In this document: positions 9,363 through 20,396 of the stretch, in pieces
How positions within the stretch are numbered: the stretch's first letter is position 1
Layout of the letters: each line of letters opens with the position of its first letter
From: Vreelandella piezotolerans
Lineage (GTDB): Bacteria > Pseudomonadota > Gammaproteobacteria > Pseudomonadales > Halomonadaceae
Direction: 5' to 3'
NCBI RefSeq assembly: GCF_012427705.1
Contig: NZ_CP048602.1
Location: 3,100,001 to 3,164,000 of the forward strand
DNA length: 64,000 bases
Translations under genes and position numbers: made by a program
Notes under the pieces: model-generated
Databases searched by the model: none
Told to the model about the DNA's origin: nothing
What the model saw: the letters and a program-made list of their open reading frames with translations, nothing else

Positions 9363-9438
9363 TGGTGGGTCGTGTAGGATTCGAACCTACGACCAATTGA
9401 TTAAAAGTCAACTGCTCTACCAACTGAGCTAACGACCC
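9363..9438 (-). tRNA. tRNA-Lys (anticodon UUU), downstream copy
   Basis: The minus strand folds as a standard 76-base cloverleaf with encoded CCA. The acceptor stem is GGGTCGT/ACGACCC, the D-loop has AGCTCAGTTGGTAGAGC, the anticodon loop is CTTTTAA (UUU, lysine) and the T-arm has GGTTCGAATCC. It is identical to the copy at 9547-9622 and follows it in the same direction after 108 bases. Confidence 0.98.
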
Positions 9439-9546
9439 AAATTTGCTGCGTCAGGACTATCGCCAGTATCCATGAAGGACGCATCGACTGGCATTAAAAA
9501 CAACGCATTAAATCGAAGACGGTTTGATGCAATTGTTTGGTTCGTA

Positions 9547-9622
9547 TGGTGGGTCGTGTAGGATTCGAACCTACGACCAATTGATTAAAAGTCAACTGCT
9601 CTACCAACTGAGCTAACGACCC
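9547..9622 (-). tRNA. tRNA-Lys (anticodon UUU), upstream copy
   Basis: Same 76-base tRNA as the downstream copy, including the encoded CCA, the TTT anticodon triplet and the T-loop TTCGAAT. It is the first of the pair on the minus strand and has a good sigma-70 promoter 17-45 bases before it. Both copies are probably cut from a single precursor. Confidence 0.98.
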
Positions 9623-9638
9623 GTCCGAACGGATGCAT

Positions 9639-9667
9639 ATAGTACGGATATGGCTTTTGAATAGCAA
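9639..9667 (-). promoter_or_regulatory. Sigma-70 promoter of the tRNA-Lys genes
   Basis: On the minus strand the -35 element TTGCTA (9667-9662) is followed after exactly 17 bases by the -10 element TACTAT (9644-9639). The tRNA begins 16 bases further on, after a fairly GC-rich stretch like the discriminators of stable-RNA promoters. Confidence 0.65.
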
Positions 9668-9700
9668 GCCCTTTTTTATCTTTCGTCTATATTCCGCTCC

Positions 9701-9729
9701 CTGCGGCGTTGTCAGCGCCAACGCCGCAG
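9701..9729 (-). terminator. Hairpin after rluB
   Basis: A perfect 11-bp stem (9701-9711 with 9719-9729) and a 7-base loop lie 12 bases past the rluB stop. No T-run follows on the minus strand, so it may be a weak or factor-assisted terminator, or an RNA 3'-end stabiliser. Confidence 0.55.
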
Positions 9730-9740
9730 AGCTCACTTAC

Positions 9741-10616
9741 TTAGCCGCGTTTGGGCTTTGGCTTACGCATCGCCTGCACCGGACGGCGCTTGTGCTTGTC
9801 GCGGCTCCAGCGATTCTTCTCATCTGGCGTCAGCTCAGGCACTTTACGGGTTTCCAGGTTGGCAAGCGTCGCCAAGTCGTCCACCTCGTCTTGAGAGAGT
9901 TCGACCCACTCACCGGCTTTCGCCCGCTTATCGAGGAAGATGTTGCCGTAGCGAACGCGCTTCAAGCGGCTAACGGTGAGCCCCTGGGACTCCCACAAAC
10001 GGCGCACCTCGCGGTTACGCCCTTCCAAGATCACCACGTGGAACCAAGTATTGATGCCTTCCCCACCGAACTCCTGCACGTCGGTGAAGCGCGCCGGGCC
10101 ATCTTCCAGCATGACGCCGTCGACCATGGCGACGATATGCTCACGCTTGACGTCGCCCATGACCCGCACGGCGTACTCACGCTCCACCTGAGTAGACGGG
10201 TGCATCAAGCGGTTGGCCAACTCACCGTCGGTGGTGAACAGCAACAAGCCGCTGGTGTTGATGTCCAAGCGGCCAATCGCAATCCAGCGCTCGCCTTTCA
10301 GGCGCGGTAGGCGCTCGAAGACCGTGCGGCGGCCTTCCGGGTCTTTACGAGTGCACAGCTCACCTTCCGGTTTGTTGTACATGATCACCCGGCGCGGCAC
10401 GTCCTCTTCCGGGCGCAGCGTCACAGGGCGATCATCGAAACTGACCTTGTCCCGGGCCTCCACCCGGTCACCCAGTTTGGCGACCTGGCTATTTACCTTC
10501 ACTCGGCCGTCGGCAATGGCGGTTTCCATTTCACGACGGGAGCCAAGGCCCGCACGGGCGAGGACTTTCTGCAGCTTTTCGCTGGTGGGGGGCGTGGTGT
10601 TGTTACTCTGACTCAT
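9741..10616 (-). CDS. rluB: 23S rRNA pseudouridine(2605) synthase RluB
   Basis: Isomerises a uridine to pseudouridine in helix 93 of 23S rRNA. The N-terminal S4 RNA-binding domain is visible ([19 protein letters not shown], then [15 protein letters not shown]). The catalytic aspartate lies in [20 protein letters not shown], and [21 protein letters not shown] is the conserved C-terminal block. The basic tail ([20 protein letters not shown]) is typical of RluB. Length 291, equal to E. coli. The start overlaps the end of scpB by 14 bases; scpA-scpB-rluB is a widespread gammaproteobacterial operon. Confidence 0.95.
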   Translation of the reverse strand: MSQSNNTTPPTSEKLQKVLARAGLGSRREMETAIADGRVKVNSQVAKLGDRVEARDKVSFDDRPVTLRPEEDVPRRVIMYNKPEGELCTRKDPEGRRTVFERLPRLKGERWIAIGRLDINTSGLLLFTTDGELANRLMHPSTQVEREYAVRVMGDVKREHIVAMVDGVMLEDGPARFTDVQEFGGEGINTWFHVVILEGRNREVRRLWESQGLTVSRLKRVRYGNIFLDKRAKAGEWVELSQDEVDDLATLANLETRKVPELTPDEKNRWSRDKHKRRPVQAMRKPKPKRG

Positions 10617-11403
10617 GGTCGTCTGACCTCACATCGTTGGTCTGCGTGCTAGCGTCTTCGTGTTGACGCTTTGCACGTGCCGCTAGCCGTGCCTCTAAAT
10701 CGGCAAAACTAAGCGGCTGGGTTAACGCCGTCTCGGCGTGGTGGTCGGCACTCGCTGCCGACGTGTTCTCATCTTGCTGGGGTGGCGCATCCTGCACGCT
10801 TTCCGTCGTTTCGTCCAGTGGTGGGGGCGGGTTTTGTTCACCCGACGCCTCTTCGACGGCGCGCTCTTCGTGATCGTCGCCGTTGACCAGCGTATGCATG
10901 GGCGGCAGCGCATCCAGGGTTTTCAAACCGAAGTCATCCAGAAAACTGCGCGTGGTGGCATAGACTGCGGGGCGACCCGGCACGTCCCGGTGGCCTACCA
11001 CACGTATCCAGCCGCGCTCCATCAATGTACGAATGATCGAGCTGCTGACACTCACGCCCCGCACGTCTTCGATATCGCCCCGAGTCACCGGCTGGCGGTA
11101 AGCGATCAGCGCAAGGGTTTCCAGCAACGCTCGCGAATAGCGCTGGGGCCGCTCGTCCCACAGCCGCGAGACCCAGTGAGCCAAGCGTGGACGAATACGT
11201 AGCTGAAAGCCCGAGGCAGTCTCGACCAGTTCCAGCGCGCCATTCTCGTGGCGCAGCGCCAGCCGCGACAGCGCTTCCCTCAGCGCTTTTCGGCTGGGGC
11301 ACTCCTCTTCTAAAAAGAGCGTTTCCAGGCGCTCGACCGGCAGCGGCTCCCCCGCCGCTAGCAGCGCCGCTTCAATGATGTCATCTAACGTGGTGTCTCT
11401 CAC
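10603..11403 (-). CDS. scpB: Segregation and condensation protein B
   Basis: The winged-helix partner of ScpA and SMC (or MukB-like) complexes, which organise and separate the chromosome. Residues 1-170 carry the two winged-helix domains, with the signatures [37 protein letters not shown] and [43 protein letters not shown] completes the family core. After about residue 185 the chain is acidic, glutamine-rich and low in complexity, a variable tail seen in proteobacterial ScpB. Its ATG overlaps the scpA stop (ATGA), pointing to coupled translation. Confidence 0.95.
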   Translation of the reverse strand: MRDTTLDDIIEAALLAAGEPLPVERLETLFLEEECPSRKALREALSRLALRHENGALELVETASGFQLRIRPRLAHWVSRLWDERPQRYSRALLETLALIAYRQPVTRGDIEDVRGVSVSSSIIRTLMERGWIRVVGHRDVPGRPAVYATTRSFLDDFGLKTLDALPPMHTLVNGDDHEERAVEEASGEQNPPPPLDETTESVQDAPPQQDENTSAASADHHAETALTQPLSFADLEARLAARAKRQHEDASTQTNDVRSDDHESE

Positions 11404-12365
11404 CGCGACTCCTCGTCAGGTTCAAACGCAGACTCTTCGAATGCCGAGGCGGCATCGCCCTGCTCCTCTTCCAAACGCTCGAAAGCACCCTCTTCCTCAT
11501 CGGCCAGCGCCGCTTGGCGGGCGCGCACGTGAATGGGCGACAGCGGTGCGTTTTGAACGATCTCAATCATGGCCTCTTTGGCGAGCTCCAGAAGCGCCAT
11601 GAAGGTGACGACCACCCCGGCCCGCCCCTCATCTAAAGTAAATAGCGCCTCGAAAGGCGTATAACGGCCGCTCTCTCCATCCTGGCTGAGCTGTTCCATG
11701 ATTTTCAGCATTCGCTCGCGGGTGGAGAGCACTTCCCGGCTGATCTGGTGGGCCTGAGCCAGCTCGGCGCGTTTGAGAATATCGGACAGCGCCTCTAGCA
11801 GCTCGTCCAGCTCGACATCGGGATGGATTACCCGCGTTTCCAGCGGCGGCAACCCCGCCTGCACGCTGAACCAGTCTCGGCCGACGCGTGGCAGGGTATC
11901 CAGTGCTTCGGCGGCCTCTTTCAGACGCTCGTACTCCTGTAAGCGGCGAATCAACTCGGCACGGGGGTCCTCCCCTTCCTCGCCCTCCGCTTTAGGCGGG
12001 CGCGGTAGCAGCGTCCGCGATTTGATCTCCGCCAGCATGGCTGCCATCAGCAGGTACTCTCCCGCCAGCTCGATCTCCATGGCTTTCATCAACTCTACGT
12101 ACTCGATGTACTGATGAGTGATGGTCGCCACGTTGATGGTCAGAATATCCAGGTTCTGGCGCCGGATTAAATAGAGCAGCAGGTCCAGCGGCCCTTCGAA
12201 GGCTTCCAGAAAGACCCGCAGCGCCTCAGGAGGAATATAGAGATCCTCCGGCAACTGCGTAATGGGCTCATCAAACAGGCGCCCAAGCGCCTCCACCACC
12301 GGCTCGGCAGTAGCTTCCGCCACGTCTTGGTCTTGCTCTGGCGCTGCGCTGGGCGTCTCGCTCAC
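11400..12365 (-). CDS. scpA: Segregation and condensation protein A
   Basis: The kleisin subunit that bridges SMC heads and binds ScpB. After an acidic lead of about 45 residues the kleisin core begins with FLEAFEGPLDLLLYLIRRQN, a very typical ScpA start, followed by YLLMAAMLAEIKSRTLLP. The C-terminal winged helix includes LDEGRAGVVVTFMALLELAK and a highly acidic end. It starts with GTG, with AAGGA about 12 bases upstream. First gene of the scpA-scpB-rluB unit. Confidence 0.95.
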   Translation of the reverse strand: MSETPSAAPEQDQDVAEATAEPVVEALGRLFDEPITQLPEDLYIPPEALRVFLEAFEGPLDLLLYLIRRQNLDILTINVATITHQYIEYVELMKAMEIELAGEYLLMAAMLAEIKSRTLLPRPPKAEGEEGEDPRAELIRRLQEYERLKEAAEALDTLPRVGRDWFSVQAGLPPLETRVIHPDVELDELLEALSDILKRAELAQAHQISREVLSTRERMLKIMEQLSQDGESGRYTPFEALFTLDEGRAGVVVTFMALLELAKEAMIEIVQNAPLSPIHVRARQAALADEEEGAFERLEEEQGDAASAFEESAFEPDEESR

Positions 12366-12431
12366 GCGGGTCGAATCCTTGATTGATGAGTTGAAAAAAG
12401 ACAGTGTAACAGCGCGCTGTTAGCACGGCAT

Positions 12432-14240
12432 CTAGCCCGCATCGGCGGCTTTACGATAGCGCCCTTGATAGTCGAACAGCTTGTCGCGGATTTGAAAGTG
12501 ACGACCCACCTTTCGCCCCACCACGAAATCCGGGTGGCGCAATCGGCGCTGCTCGTTGACGACCTCATCAGGCGTCGTCGGTTGCCATTGACCACCTGGC
12601 GCGCGCAGGTGGGCACGTAAAAAAACGGCATAAAACGCGCGACGCTGGGCTGGAGTTTCCAAGGCAAACCATTCACTCAGGCTGTCGCCATCTTCATCGT
12701 GGTAGGTGGCTTTCAGGCGCGGCAGGCCACGGCCATTGGTGGTCGCTTCCAACTGCATGCCGCTGACGCGCAGCACTTTGGCATCTTTTAACTTCAGCGC
12801 ATCCTTAAGCTTGTCGTCGGCGTCCACCAGCAGCTTCTCACAGCCATGACAGCGGCGGGCGGCAATATCGTTCTCGGCGCCGCACTCATCGCATACCTTG
12901 AAGCGAAAGCGGAACGTACACTGGCAGCGCCGCCCTGCGTCATCCTCCACCAGCCCCTGACAGCGGCGACCAAAGTGCTCGATCACCAGCTCGCCGTCGC
13001 GCTTTCCCCAAAACAGGTTCGCGTGACCACACTCCGGGCAGGGCACCTGCACCGGTTCGCTATCGCTATCCGGCTTGGGTTCGCCTACTTCCGGGGCGTA
13101 GAGATCCCACGGGTTGCCCGCATAGTCGAGAATCAGGCACTCCTCTTTGCCCGGCGAGAGGCGCAACCCGCGACCCACGATCTGCTGATACAGGCTGACC
13201 GACTCGGTGGGCCGCAATATCGCAATCAGATCGACGTGGGGAGCATCGAAGCCGGTGGTCAGTACCGCCACGTTGACCAAATACTTCAATTGCCGCGCCT
13301 TGAAGGCCTCGATCAGCGCGGTGCGCTCGGTCGAGGCCGTGGCACCGGTAATCAGCGCGGTCTGATCGGCGGGCAGATAGCCCATGATCTCTTCGGCATG
13401 GGCGACCGTAGCGGCGAAAATCATCACCCCCTGACGGTCAGCGGCGTACGCCACCACCTGGGCAATGATGCCCGGCGTCGCGCGGTGGCCCGCCACCACG
13501 CGGTTGAGCTCCTCCTCCCGAAACAGGCCGCTGGTCGAGGGCGCAAGCGCCGAGAAGTCGTACCCCTCAATGGCCATATCCAGCCGCTTGGGCGCGGCCA
13601 AAAAGCCCTGCTTGACCATCAGGCGCAGCGGCTGCTCGAACACACAGTCGGCAAAAAAGCTCTCTTCCGAACCGCGCACCATGCCATGGTGATGGCGATG
13701 GTAGATAAATCCTTGGCCTAGGCGAAACGGCGTCGCGGTTAGCCCTAAAATCTTCAGCTGTGGGTTTTGGCTCTGAAGATGTTCAATCACCTGCCGATAG
13801 CTGGAGTCCTCCTCCAGCGACACACGGTGGCACTCGTCGATCACCAGTAGCGTGAAGCTGGCGTCGTTGAACTGCCCCAGGTTGCGCACCACCGACTGCA
13901 CCGAGCCAAACACCACTTGGCGGTTTGCCTCTTTGCGCTTTAACCCGGCACTGAAGATATCCGCTTTCAGTCCGTAGGCCTGATATTTCCCGTGGTTCTG
14001 CTCCACGAGCTCGCGCACATGAGCCAACACCAGTACCCGCCCACGGGCGAGCCTTGCCAGCTCGGCGATGACCAGTGACTTGCCGCTACCCGTGGGTAGT
14101 ACCACCACGGCGGGGGCGCTGGTAGCGCGAAAGTGGGCGACCACCCGCTTCACCGCCTCTTTTTGATAGGGGCGCAGTGAAGGCGCTGCCGCGTTAGCCA
14201 AGAAAGGCGGCCCGGAGGCCGCCTTTTCAGAATGTGTCAT
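12432..14240 (-). CDS. radD: DEAD/DEAH-box helicase-like DNA repair protein RadD (YejH)
   Basis: A superfamily 2 helicase-like ATPase; E. coli RadD acts in double-strand break repair and stimulates RecA strand exchange. Walker A is [16 protein letters not shown] (about residues 48-58), the Walker B box is [10 protein letters not shown], motif III is [11 protein letters not shown] and motif VI is [14 protein letters not shown] cysteine-rich zinc region follows ([31 protein letters not shown]). At 602 residues it is close to E. coli RadD (586). The C-terminal [20 protein letters not shown] region is also RadD-like. It stands between scpA and purL on the same strand with short gaps. Confidence 0.88.
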   Translation of the reverse strand: MTHSEKAASGPPFLANAAAPSLRPYQKEAVKRVVAHFRATSAPAVVVLPTGSGKSLVIAELARLARGRVLVLAHVRELVEQNHGKYQAYGLKADIFSAGLKRKEANRQVVFGSVQSVVRNLGQFNDASFTLLVIDECHRVSLEEDSSYRQVIEHLQSQNPQLKILGLTATPFRLGQGFIYHRHHHGMVRGSEESFFADCVFEQPLRLMVKQGFLAAPKRLDMAIEGYDFSALAPSTSGLFREEELNRVVAGHRATPGIIAQVVAYAADRQGVMIFAATVAHAEEIMGYLPADQTALITGATASTERTALIEAFKARQLKYLVNVAVLTTGFDAPHVDLIAILRPTESVSLYQQIVGRGLRLSPGKEECLILDYAGNPWDLYAPEVGEPKPDSDSEPVQVPCPECGHANLFWGKRDGELVIEHFGRRCQGLVEDDAGRRCQCTFRFRFKVCDECGAENDIAARRCHGCEKLLVDADDKLKDALKLKDAKVLRVSGMQLEATTNGRGLPRLKATYHDEDGDSLSEWFALETPAQRRAFYAVFLRAHLRAPGGQWQPTTPDEVVNEQRRLRHPDFVVGRKVGRHFQIRDKLFDYQGRYRKAADAG

Positions 14241-14269
14241 CCATCACCTGTCGGGTTGGTCACATGACG

Positions 14270-17200
14270 TTAGCCTAGCCATACCCGCGCGTTGCGGAAC
14301 AGGCGCAGCCACGCACCATCGTCGGTCCACTCCGCCGGACGCCAGGAGTTGGTGACCGCACGAGTCACTCGCTCGGGGTGCGGCATCATGATGGTCACAC
14401 GGCCATCTGGGGTGGTCAGGCCCGTGATACCCGACGGCGAGCCGTTGGGGTTGGCCGGGTAGCGCGTAGTGACTTGGCCGTAGTTATCGATATAGCGCAG
14501 GGCAATTTGGCTGCTCGACTGCATGCTGCGCAGGTGCGCCGTATCGCGGAACTCGGCGCGGCCTTCTCCGTGTGCCACGGCAATCGGCAGCTTGGAGCCT
14601 TCCATGCCCGCCAGCAAAATCGAGGGGCTCTTTTCTACCCGTACCATCGATACGCGCGCCTCGAACTGCTCAGACTCGTTACGCACGAAATCGGGCCAGC
14701 TTTCAGCCCCAGGAATCAGCGTCTTGAGCTGCGAGAGCATCTGGCAGCCGTTGCACACGCCCAGTGAGAAACTGTCGTCCCGAGTGAAGAAGGCCTCGAA
14801 CTGCTCGCGGGCGCGCTCGTTGAAGAGCACCGATTTCGCCCAGCCACCGCCTGCGCCGAGTACATCGCCGTAGGAGAAACCGCCACAGGCCACTAAGCCT
14901 TTAAACTCCTCCAGCGAGACACGACCTGCGAGGATGTCGCTCATGTGCACATCCACCGCGTCAAAACCCGCTTTGTGGAAGGCCCAGGCCATCTCGACCT
15001 GACCGTTGACGCCCTGCTCGCGAAGCACGGCCACGGCGGGCTTGGTGGTGTTGATATAGGGCGCGCTGATATCGTCGTTGATATCGAAGGTCGGTTCGGC
15101 GCTAAGCCCTGGATCGCGCGCGTCGAGCAGGTTATCGAACTCGTTTTTCGCGCACTCGGGGTTATCCCGCAGCGCCTGCATGCGGTAGCTGGTCTCGGAC
15201 CAGGTGCGCTGGGTCAGCTGGCGGGTGGTTTCCAACAGCGGCTCTTCGAACAGCGTCACGCGCACTTGGTCGTCGTAGCGCGGGCGGGCAATCACCCCGC
15301 AGGTTTCGATACCGGCCATGGCGAACTGGGTCAATACCTCTTCGGTGTGCTGACGATTGACCTGAATCACCGCGCCCAGCTCTTCGGAGAACAGCGCGTT
15401 GAAGGCTTCCACCGGCTCGTCGATCAGCCAGTCGAGCTTGATCTCGAGCCCGGCGTGCGCGGCAAAGGCCATCTCCAGCAGCGTCACCAGAAGGCCACCG
15501 TCGCTGCGGTCGTGATAAGCCAGCAGCTTGCCGTCGCGGTTCAGGCCCTGGATCACTTCGAAAAATGCTTTCAGATCTTCCGGGTCGTCCACATCGGGGC
15601 ACTCGTCGCCCACCTGGCCGTAAACCTGCGCCAGCGCCGAGCCGCCCAGGCGGTTCTGGCCGTTGCCCAGGTCGATCAGAATCAGATCGGACTCGTCCTG
15701 CTCCAGGTTGATCTGCGGCGTCAGCGTCGCTAGCGCATCGGTGACCGGCGCAAACCCCGTGACCACCAGTGACAGCGGCGAAGTGATGCTCTTCTCTTCG
15801 GCATCGCCGCCCTCTTGCCACGCGGTGCGCATGGACATGGAGTCCTTGCCCACCGGCACGGCGATCCCGAGCGCGGGGCACAGCTCCATGCCAACGGCAT
15901 GAACCGCGTCGTACAGCGCCTGGTTTTCACCGGGGTGATCGGCGGCACTCATCCAGTTGGCGGAAAGCTTGATATCCGAGAGTTTGGCAATTGGCGCAGC
16001 GGCGAGGTTAGTTATCGCTTCGGCCACTGCCAAACGGGCACTGGCGGCAGGATCGATCAGCGCCACCGGCGGGCGCTCGCCCATGGCCATGGCTTCACCG
16101 GCGTGGGTATCGAAGCTCGCGGTGGTCACCGCCACATCGGCCACCGGCACCTGCCAGGGGCCGACCATCTGATCGCGGGCGACTTGACCAGTGATGGAAC
16201 GGTCGCCGATGGTGATCAGGAAGCTTTTCGAGGCCACCGTAGGCAGGCGTAGTACCCGGTCCATCGCTTCGCGCAGGTCCAGGTTATCCAGCATCACGCC
16301 CGACAGCTCCGGCGTTTGGCGCTCGAACGAACGGGTCATTTTTGGCGGCTTGCCAAACAGCACGCTCATGGGCAGATCGACGGGTTTGGTCTCGAAGTGG
16401 CCGTCACGCACTTCCAGATGGTGCTCCGCCTGGGCTTCACCCACCACCGCGTAGGGGCAACGCTCGCGCTTGCACAGCGCGTCGAAGGTATCGAGATCCT
16501 CTGGAGCAACCGCCAGCACGTAGCGCTCCTGGGCTTCGTTGCACCAGATCTCTAGCGGGCTCATACCCGGCTCGGCGTTGGGCACTGCGCGCAGGTCGAA
16601 CAATCCACCACGGTTGCCGTCCTTGACCAGCTCCGGCAGGGCATTGGACAGCCCGCCCGCGCCCACGTCATGAATAAAGCGAATGGGGTTTTTCTCGCCC
16701 AGCGCCCAGCAGCGGTCGATGACCTCTTGGGCACGACGCTCGATTTCCGGGTTTTCCCGCTGCACAGAGGCAAAGTCCAGATCCGCGCTGGACTCACCGG
16801 ACGCCATACTGGACGCCGCACCGCCGCCCAGACCGATCAACATCGCCGGGCCGCCCATCACGATCAGCTTGCCGCCCACCGGAATCTCGCCCTTCTGGAC
16901 GTGCTGGGCACGAATGTTGCCGTAGCCACCGGCAATCATGATCGGCTTGTGGTAACCGCGACGCTCGATGCCTTCGGCACTCAGGGCATCCTGTTCATAG
17001 GTACGGAAGTAGCCGGTCAAATTGGGCCGGCCGAACTCGTTATTGAAGGCCGCACCGCCAATCGGGCCGTCCAGCATGATAGTGAGCGCCGACTGCATAC
17101 GCTCGGGTTTGCCGTAATCGAAGGCCTCCCAGGGTTGCACGAACTCGGGGATACGCAGGTTGGAGACGGTAAAGCCCGCCAGGCCTGCTTTTGGCTTACC

Positions 17201-18196
17201 GCCGATACCGGTCGCGCCTTCATCACGAATCTCACCGCCAGAGCCGGTGGCCGCACCGGGGAAGGGGGCAATGGCCGTGGGGTGGTTATGGGTCTCCACC
17301 TTCATGAGAATGTGGATGGGCTCTTGGTGGGCGTCGTAGCGCGCGCGCTCTCCCTCGGCCCCAGTAAGCGGCGTGGGGAAAAAGCGCCCGCCGTGGCTGC
17401 CTTTGATCACCGCCGCGTTATCGCTGTAGGCGGAAAGCACATTGTCCGGCGACGTGGCGAACGTGTTTTTGATCATCTTGAACAACGAATGGCTCTGAGC
17501 TTCTCCGTCGATGATCCAATCCGCGTTGAAGATCTTGTGACGGCAGTGCTCCGAGTTCGCCTGGGCGAACATCATCAGTTCTACGTCGCTGGGGTTGCGG
17601 CCAAGCTCGATGAAGGCGGCTACCAGATAATCGACCTCATCGTCTGCCAACGCCAGTCCCAGCTCACGGTTGGCGACCACCAGTGCCTCGCGGCCACCTT
17701 CCAAAATGTCGACGCCGCCCAGCGGCGCTGGCGCGTGATGAGCGAACAGCTTGCTGGCATCGGCCGCGTCGGCCAGCACGTTTTCGGTCATCCGATCATG
17801 CAACAGTGCGCTGATCGTTTCGAGCTGTTCGGCACTGGGGGTGCCGCGCAGGCCTACGCGGTAATCGATGCCCCGCTCGATGCGGCTGATCTGGTTGAGC
17901 CCGCAGTTATGGGCGATGTCGGTTGCTTTAGAGGACCACGGTGACTGGGTACCCAGACGCGGCACGACCAAAAAACGCTGTGCGTCATCGGGGGTTGCTT
18001 GGCGCTCGCGACTGCCGTACGCCAGCAGTTCCGCCAACCGCTCCTGAGCAGCCTGATCGAGCTCGTCGTGGTGGTCGATGAAGTGGACGTAGTGGGCAGA
18101 CAGTGCCTCCACCTCTGGAACACGGTCACGCAACACCGTTAACAGCCGTTCATGGCGGAAGGCGGAAAGGGCGGGTGCGCCTCGCAGTTCGAGCAT
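14270..18196 (-). CDS. purL: Phosphoribosylformylglycinamidine synthase
   Basis: The large single-chain FGAM synthase, which converts FGAR to FGAM with ATP and glutamine in purine synthesis. At 1308 residues it is full length (E. coli 1295). The order is an N-terminal PurS-like domain, two AIR synthase-like halves ([39 protein letters not shown], later [19 protein letters not shown]) and a C-terminal glutamine amidotransferase. In the last domain the nucleophile cysteine lies in [13 protein letters not shown] and the triad histidine in [12 protein letters not shown]. Divergent from mltF, with 165 bases of shared promoter region. Confidence 0.98.
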   Translation of the reverse strand: MLELRGAPALSAFRHERLLTVLRDRVPEVEALSAHYVHFIDHHDELDQAAQERLAELLAYGSRERQATPDDAQRFLVVPRLGTQSPWSSKATDIAHNCGLNQISRIERGIDYRVGLRGTPSAEQLETISALLHDRMTENVLADAADASKLFAHHAPAPLGGVDILEGGREALVVANRELGLALADDEVDYLVAAFIELGRNPSDVELMMFAQANSEHCRHKIFNADWIIDGEAQSHSLFKMIKNTFATSPDNVLSAYSDNAAVIKGSHGGRFFPTPLTGAEGERARYDAHQEPIHILMKVETHNHPTAIAPFPGAATGSGGEIRDEGATGIGGKPKAGLAGFTVSNLRIPEFVQPWEAFDYGKPERMQSALTIMLDGPIGGAAFNNEFGRPNLTGYFRTYEQDALSAEGIERRGYHKPIMIAGGYGNIRAQHVQKGEIPVGGKLIVMGGPAMLIGLGGGAASSMASGESSADLDFASVQRENPEIERRAQEVIDRCWALGEKNPIRFIHDVGAGGLSNALPELVKDGNRGGLFDLRAVPNAEPGMSPLEIWCNEAQERYVLAVAPEDLDTFDALCKRERCPYAVVGEAQAEHHLEVRDGHFETKPVDLPMSVLFGKPPKMTRSFERQTPELSGVMLDNLDLREAMDRVLRLPTVASKSFLITIGDRSITGQVARDQMVGPWQVPVADVAVTTASFDTHAGEAMAMGERPPVALIDPAASARLAVAEAITNLAAAPIAKLSDIKLSANWMSAADHPGENQALYDAVHAVGMELCPALGIAVPVGKDSMSMRTAWQEGGDAEEKSITSPLSLVVTGFAPVTDALATLTPQINLEQDESDLILIDLGNGQNRLGGSALAQVYGQVGDECPDVDDPEDLKAFFEVIQGLNRDGKLLAYHDRSDGGLLVTLLEMAFAAHAGLEIKLDWLIDEPVEAFNALFSEELGAVIQVNRQHTEEVLTQFAMAGIETCGVIARPRYDDQVRVTLFEEPLLETTRQLTQRTWSETSYRMQALRDNPECAKNEFDNLLDARDPGLSAEPTFDINDDISAPYINTTKPAVAVLREQGVNGQVEMAWAFHKAGFDAVDVHMSDILAGRVSLEEFKGLVACGGFSYGDVLGAGGGWAKSVLFNERAREQFEAFFTRDDSFSLGVCNGCQMLSQLKTLIPGAESWPDFVRNESEQFEARVSMVRVEKSPSILLAGMEGSKLPIAVAHGEGRAEFRDTAHLRSMQSSSQIALRYIDNYGQVTTRYPANPNGSPSGITGLTTPDGRVTIMMPHPERVTRAVTNSWRPAEWTDDGAWLRLFRNARVWLG

Positions 18197-18361
18197 ATCT
18201 GGGAGCCTCTAAAGCAGGAAGAGTTCGAGCAGGAAATCACCGGGCCGCTGTGCGGCAATCCCGCTATGATACTGGAAAGCGGCGTTCACACGAAATCAAC
18301 AAGGTGACAGCGTCTAACAGGCTGGGTATCGTGGCAGACTGTTCCATGTTGACAAGCCCTC

Positions 18362-19828
18362 ATGCCGACATCGATTACCCAACACTTTCTTGCCTATTAC
18401 CGGGCGTATTTCGCGATGATCGCGACATTTTTACTCTTTTTGATGCCGCGCAGTGCGTCCCTGACGAGCGGTGAACATCTCGCGCAGATCCAAGCCAAAG
18501 AGTTCATCACGATCCACACTCGCAACACCCCCACCACCTATTATGAAGGCCGACAGGGCCCTACCGGTTTCGAGTACGAGCTGATGCACCGTTTTGCGGA
18601 CTACCTGGGGGTCAGTCTCAACCTGAACGCGAGCCACCATCCGGAGAGCGTGCTACCCGCCGTGCGCGAACAGGGCGACCTGGGCGCCGCCGCCCTGCCC
18701 TTGCTGGCGGACTCCCCAGGCATCCACTACACCCGCTCGATCATTCACATGCAGCCCTTGGTGGTGTACCGACGCGGGCTCAACGGTATCGACGAACCCG
18801 CCGACCTCGTTGGCTTGGAGCTGGGCACGCTGAGTGAAGCGGGCACCAGCCAAGCGCTACGCTCGCTGCAGCGCGACTACCCCAACCTGAGCTGGAAGGA
18901 GTCCCACGAGCTCGAAGTGGCCGAACTACTGGCCCGCGTCGAGCGCGGCACCCTGGATGCCGCGATCATTTTCGATCACCAGTTTCGTTTGAACCGATTG
19001 TTTTTCCCTAACGTCGAGCGTGGTTTCTTTTTAGGCGAGCCGCTCTCGTTGGCGTGGGCCGTACCCAGCGGCCGGGGGCTAGGGCTGCTCGACGCCGCCA
19101 ACCAGTTCCTGCAAGAGCTGCAGGAAAACGGCACGCTCGACGGGCTCGTGAGCCGCTATTTTGGTCACGATGACTACCTCGAATACGTCGGCACACGGAC
19201 GTTTCTTGCCCATCTCGATGAACGCTTACCGAGCTACACCGAGCTCTTCAAACAGGCTGCCCGGGACACGGGGTTCGATTGGAAACTGCTGGCTGCCGTG
19301 GGTTACCAAGAGTCTCACTGGGACCCAACCGCCGTCTCCCCCACCGGAGTGCGTGGCCTCATGATGCTGACCAATCCCACCGCCAGCGAGATGGGCGTGG
19401 CCGACCGTACCGATGCTGCACAAAGCATCGACGGCGGCGCGCGCTACCTGCGCAGCATCAAAGATCGTCTGCCCGACAGCATTACGGGAGACGATCGACT
19501 CTATATGGCCATGGCGGCGTATAACGTGGGGCTTGGCCACCTTTACGATGCCCGTAAGATTGCCGAGATGCGTGGCGGCGATCCCGATCGCTGGCAGGAC
19601 GTTCGCGCAGCGCTGCCGCTGCTGCAAGAGCGAGAGTGGCATAGCCAAACCCGCCACGGCTATGCGCGGGGCGGCGAGCCGGTGATCTACGTGCGCAACA
19701 TCCGTCGCTACTACGAGATGATCGAGTACGTGGAGCGCAGCCGACAGCAATTCTTTCAGCTAGAGCAGGCCCCTGCTAGCGAAGAGCCGCTGCTGCTGTT
19801 CGATATCGTGCCACCCATCGAGCCGTAG
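18362..19828 (+). CDS. mltF: Membrane-bound lytic murein transglycosylase F
   Basis: Cleaves peptidoglycan glycan strands to 1,6-anhydromuramic acid products. It is a two-domain periplasmic protein. An N-terminal region with a signal or membrane segment (YFAMIATFLLFLMPRSASL) leads into a substrate-binding-protein-like domain (about 45-260: GFEYELMHRFADYLGVSLN, LGTLSEAGTSQAL). A C-terminal SLT domain has the catalytic glutamate in LLAAVGYQESHWDPTAVSP and the GVRGLMMLT and AMAAYNVGLGHLYDA motifs. Length 488 (E. coli 518). The same neighbourhood, purL-mltF-tadA, occurs in E. coli. The ribosome binding site is weak. Confidence 0.94.
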   Translation: MPTSITQHFLAYYRAYFAMIATFLLFLMPRSASLTSGEHLAQIQAKEFITIHTRNTPTTYYEGRQGPTGFEYELMHRFADYLGVSLNLNASHHPESVLPAVREQGDLGAAALPLLADSPGIHYTRSIIHMQPLVVYRRGLNGIDEPADLVGLELGTLSEAGTSQALRSLQRDYPNLSWKESHELEVAELLARVERGTLDAAIIFDHQFRLNRLFFPNVERGFFLGEPLSLAWAVPSGRGLGLLDAANQFLQELQENGTLDGLVSRYFGHDDYLEYVGTRTFLAHLDERLPSYTELFKQAARDTGFDWKLLAAVGYQESHWDPTAVSPTGVRGLMMLTNPTASEMGVADRTDAAQSIDGGARYLRSIKDRLPDSITGDDRLYMAMAAYNVGLGHLYDARKIAEMRGGDPDRWQDVRAALPLLQEREWHSQTRHGYARGGEPVIYVRNIRRYYEMIEYVERSRQQFFQLEQAPASEEPLLLFDIVPPIEP

Positions 19829-19833
19829 CCCGG

Positions 19834-20289
19834 CTAGCGCTTCTCGGTGAAGAACTGCTTGAGCAGCCGCTTGGCGGGCGCGGCCAACACGCCGCCCGTC
19901 ACCGCGATACGATGATTGAACCAGGGCTGCGCCAGCAGGTTGGCCTTCGACTCCACCATGCCGGTGCGCGGCTCAGGCGCGCCGTATACCAGCCGGGCGA
20001 TACGCGCATGCACCATGGCGCCTGCACACATCATGCAGGGTTCTAGGGTCACGAACAGCATGCAGCCCTCCAGGCGGTAGTTGCCCAACCGCTGGCCCGC
20101 CTCACGCAGCGCGCGCACCTCAGCGTGGCCGCTAGGGTCGCAGCTCGCCAGCGGTGCATTATGGCCAGCGCCAATGATCTCCCCATGGGCATCCACCACC
20201 ACCGCGCCCACCGGTACTTCCCCGGCGGCAAATGCCAGGTGCGCTTGGTCCATGGCGCGGTGCATGTAAAATTCATCGCTGCGTATCAA
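19834..20289 (-). CDS. tadA: tRNA-specific adenosine(34) deaminase
   Basis: Deaminates the wobble adenosine of tRNA-Arg(ACG) to inosine. The zinc deaminase motif is complete: His55 and Glu57 in SGHAEVRAL, and Cys85 and Cys88 in LEPCMMCAGAMVHARI. GAPEPRTGMVESKANLLAQ and the C-terminal GVLAAPAKRLLKQFFTEKR are standard TadA blocks. I take the TTG at 20289 (151 residues) because GGAG lies about eight bases before it; an ATG at 20265 would remove eight residues. Convergent with mltF and divergent from tesB, with a 14-bp palindrome between them. Confidence 0.95.
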   Translation of the reverse strand: MIRSDEFYMHRAMDQAHLAFAAGEVPVGAVVVDAHGEIIGAGHNAPLASCDPSGHAEVRALREAGQRLGNYRLEGCMLFVTLEPCMMCAGAMVHARIARLVYGAPEPRTGMVESKANLLAQPWFNHRIAVTGGVLAAPAKRLLKQFFTEKR

Positions 20290-20310
20290 GGCAAACTCCG
20301 CTAAGGTAGC

Positions 20311-20324
20311 AAAACGATCGTTTT
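20311..20324. promoter_or_regulatory. Palindromic operator candidate between tadA and tesB
   Basis: AAAACGATCGTTTT is a perfect 14-bp palindrome, 22 bases before the tadA start and 73 bases before the tesB start. The same core occurs before the malic enzyme gene at 22801-22812. It resembles the GAAAC-N4-GTTTC type of site described for the fatty-acid regulator PsrA of Pseudomonas, which would make sense for tesB, but this is inference. Confidence 0.45.
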
Positions 20325-20396
20325 AATAGCGTGATGGCCGCACTGGGTGCGCTTCAATCATCGGTGGGATCACAGACAGCAGCAAGGATACAGAGA

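Noticed and set aside
9069..9377. 102-codon plus-strand frame between nadA and the tRNA genes.
   Set aside because: It overlaps the nadA start, the tRNA terminator and the tRNA end, and reads like random translation.
9494..9736. An 80-codon minus-strand frame over the upstream tRNA-Lys.
   Set aside because: Its middle (SLAQLVEQLTFNQLVVGSNP) is the well-known false translation of a tRNA gene; the tRNA itself is unmistakable.
16670..17944. 424-codon plus-strand frame opposite purL.
   Set aside because: It is the antisense shadow of a strongly conserved purL region in GC-rich DNA.
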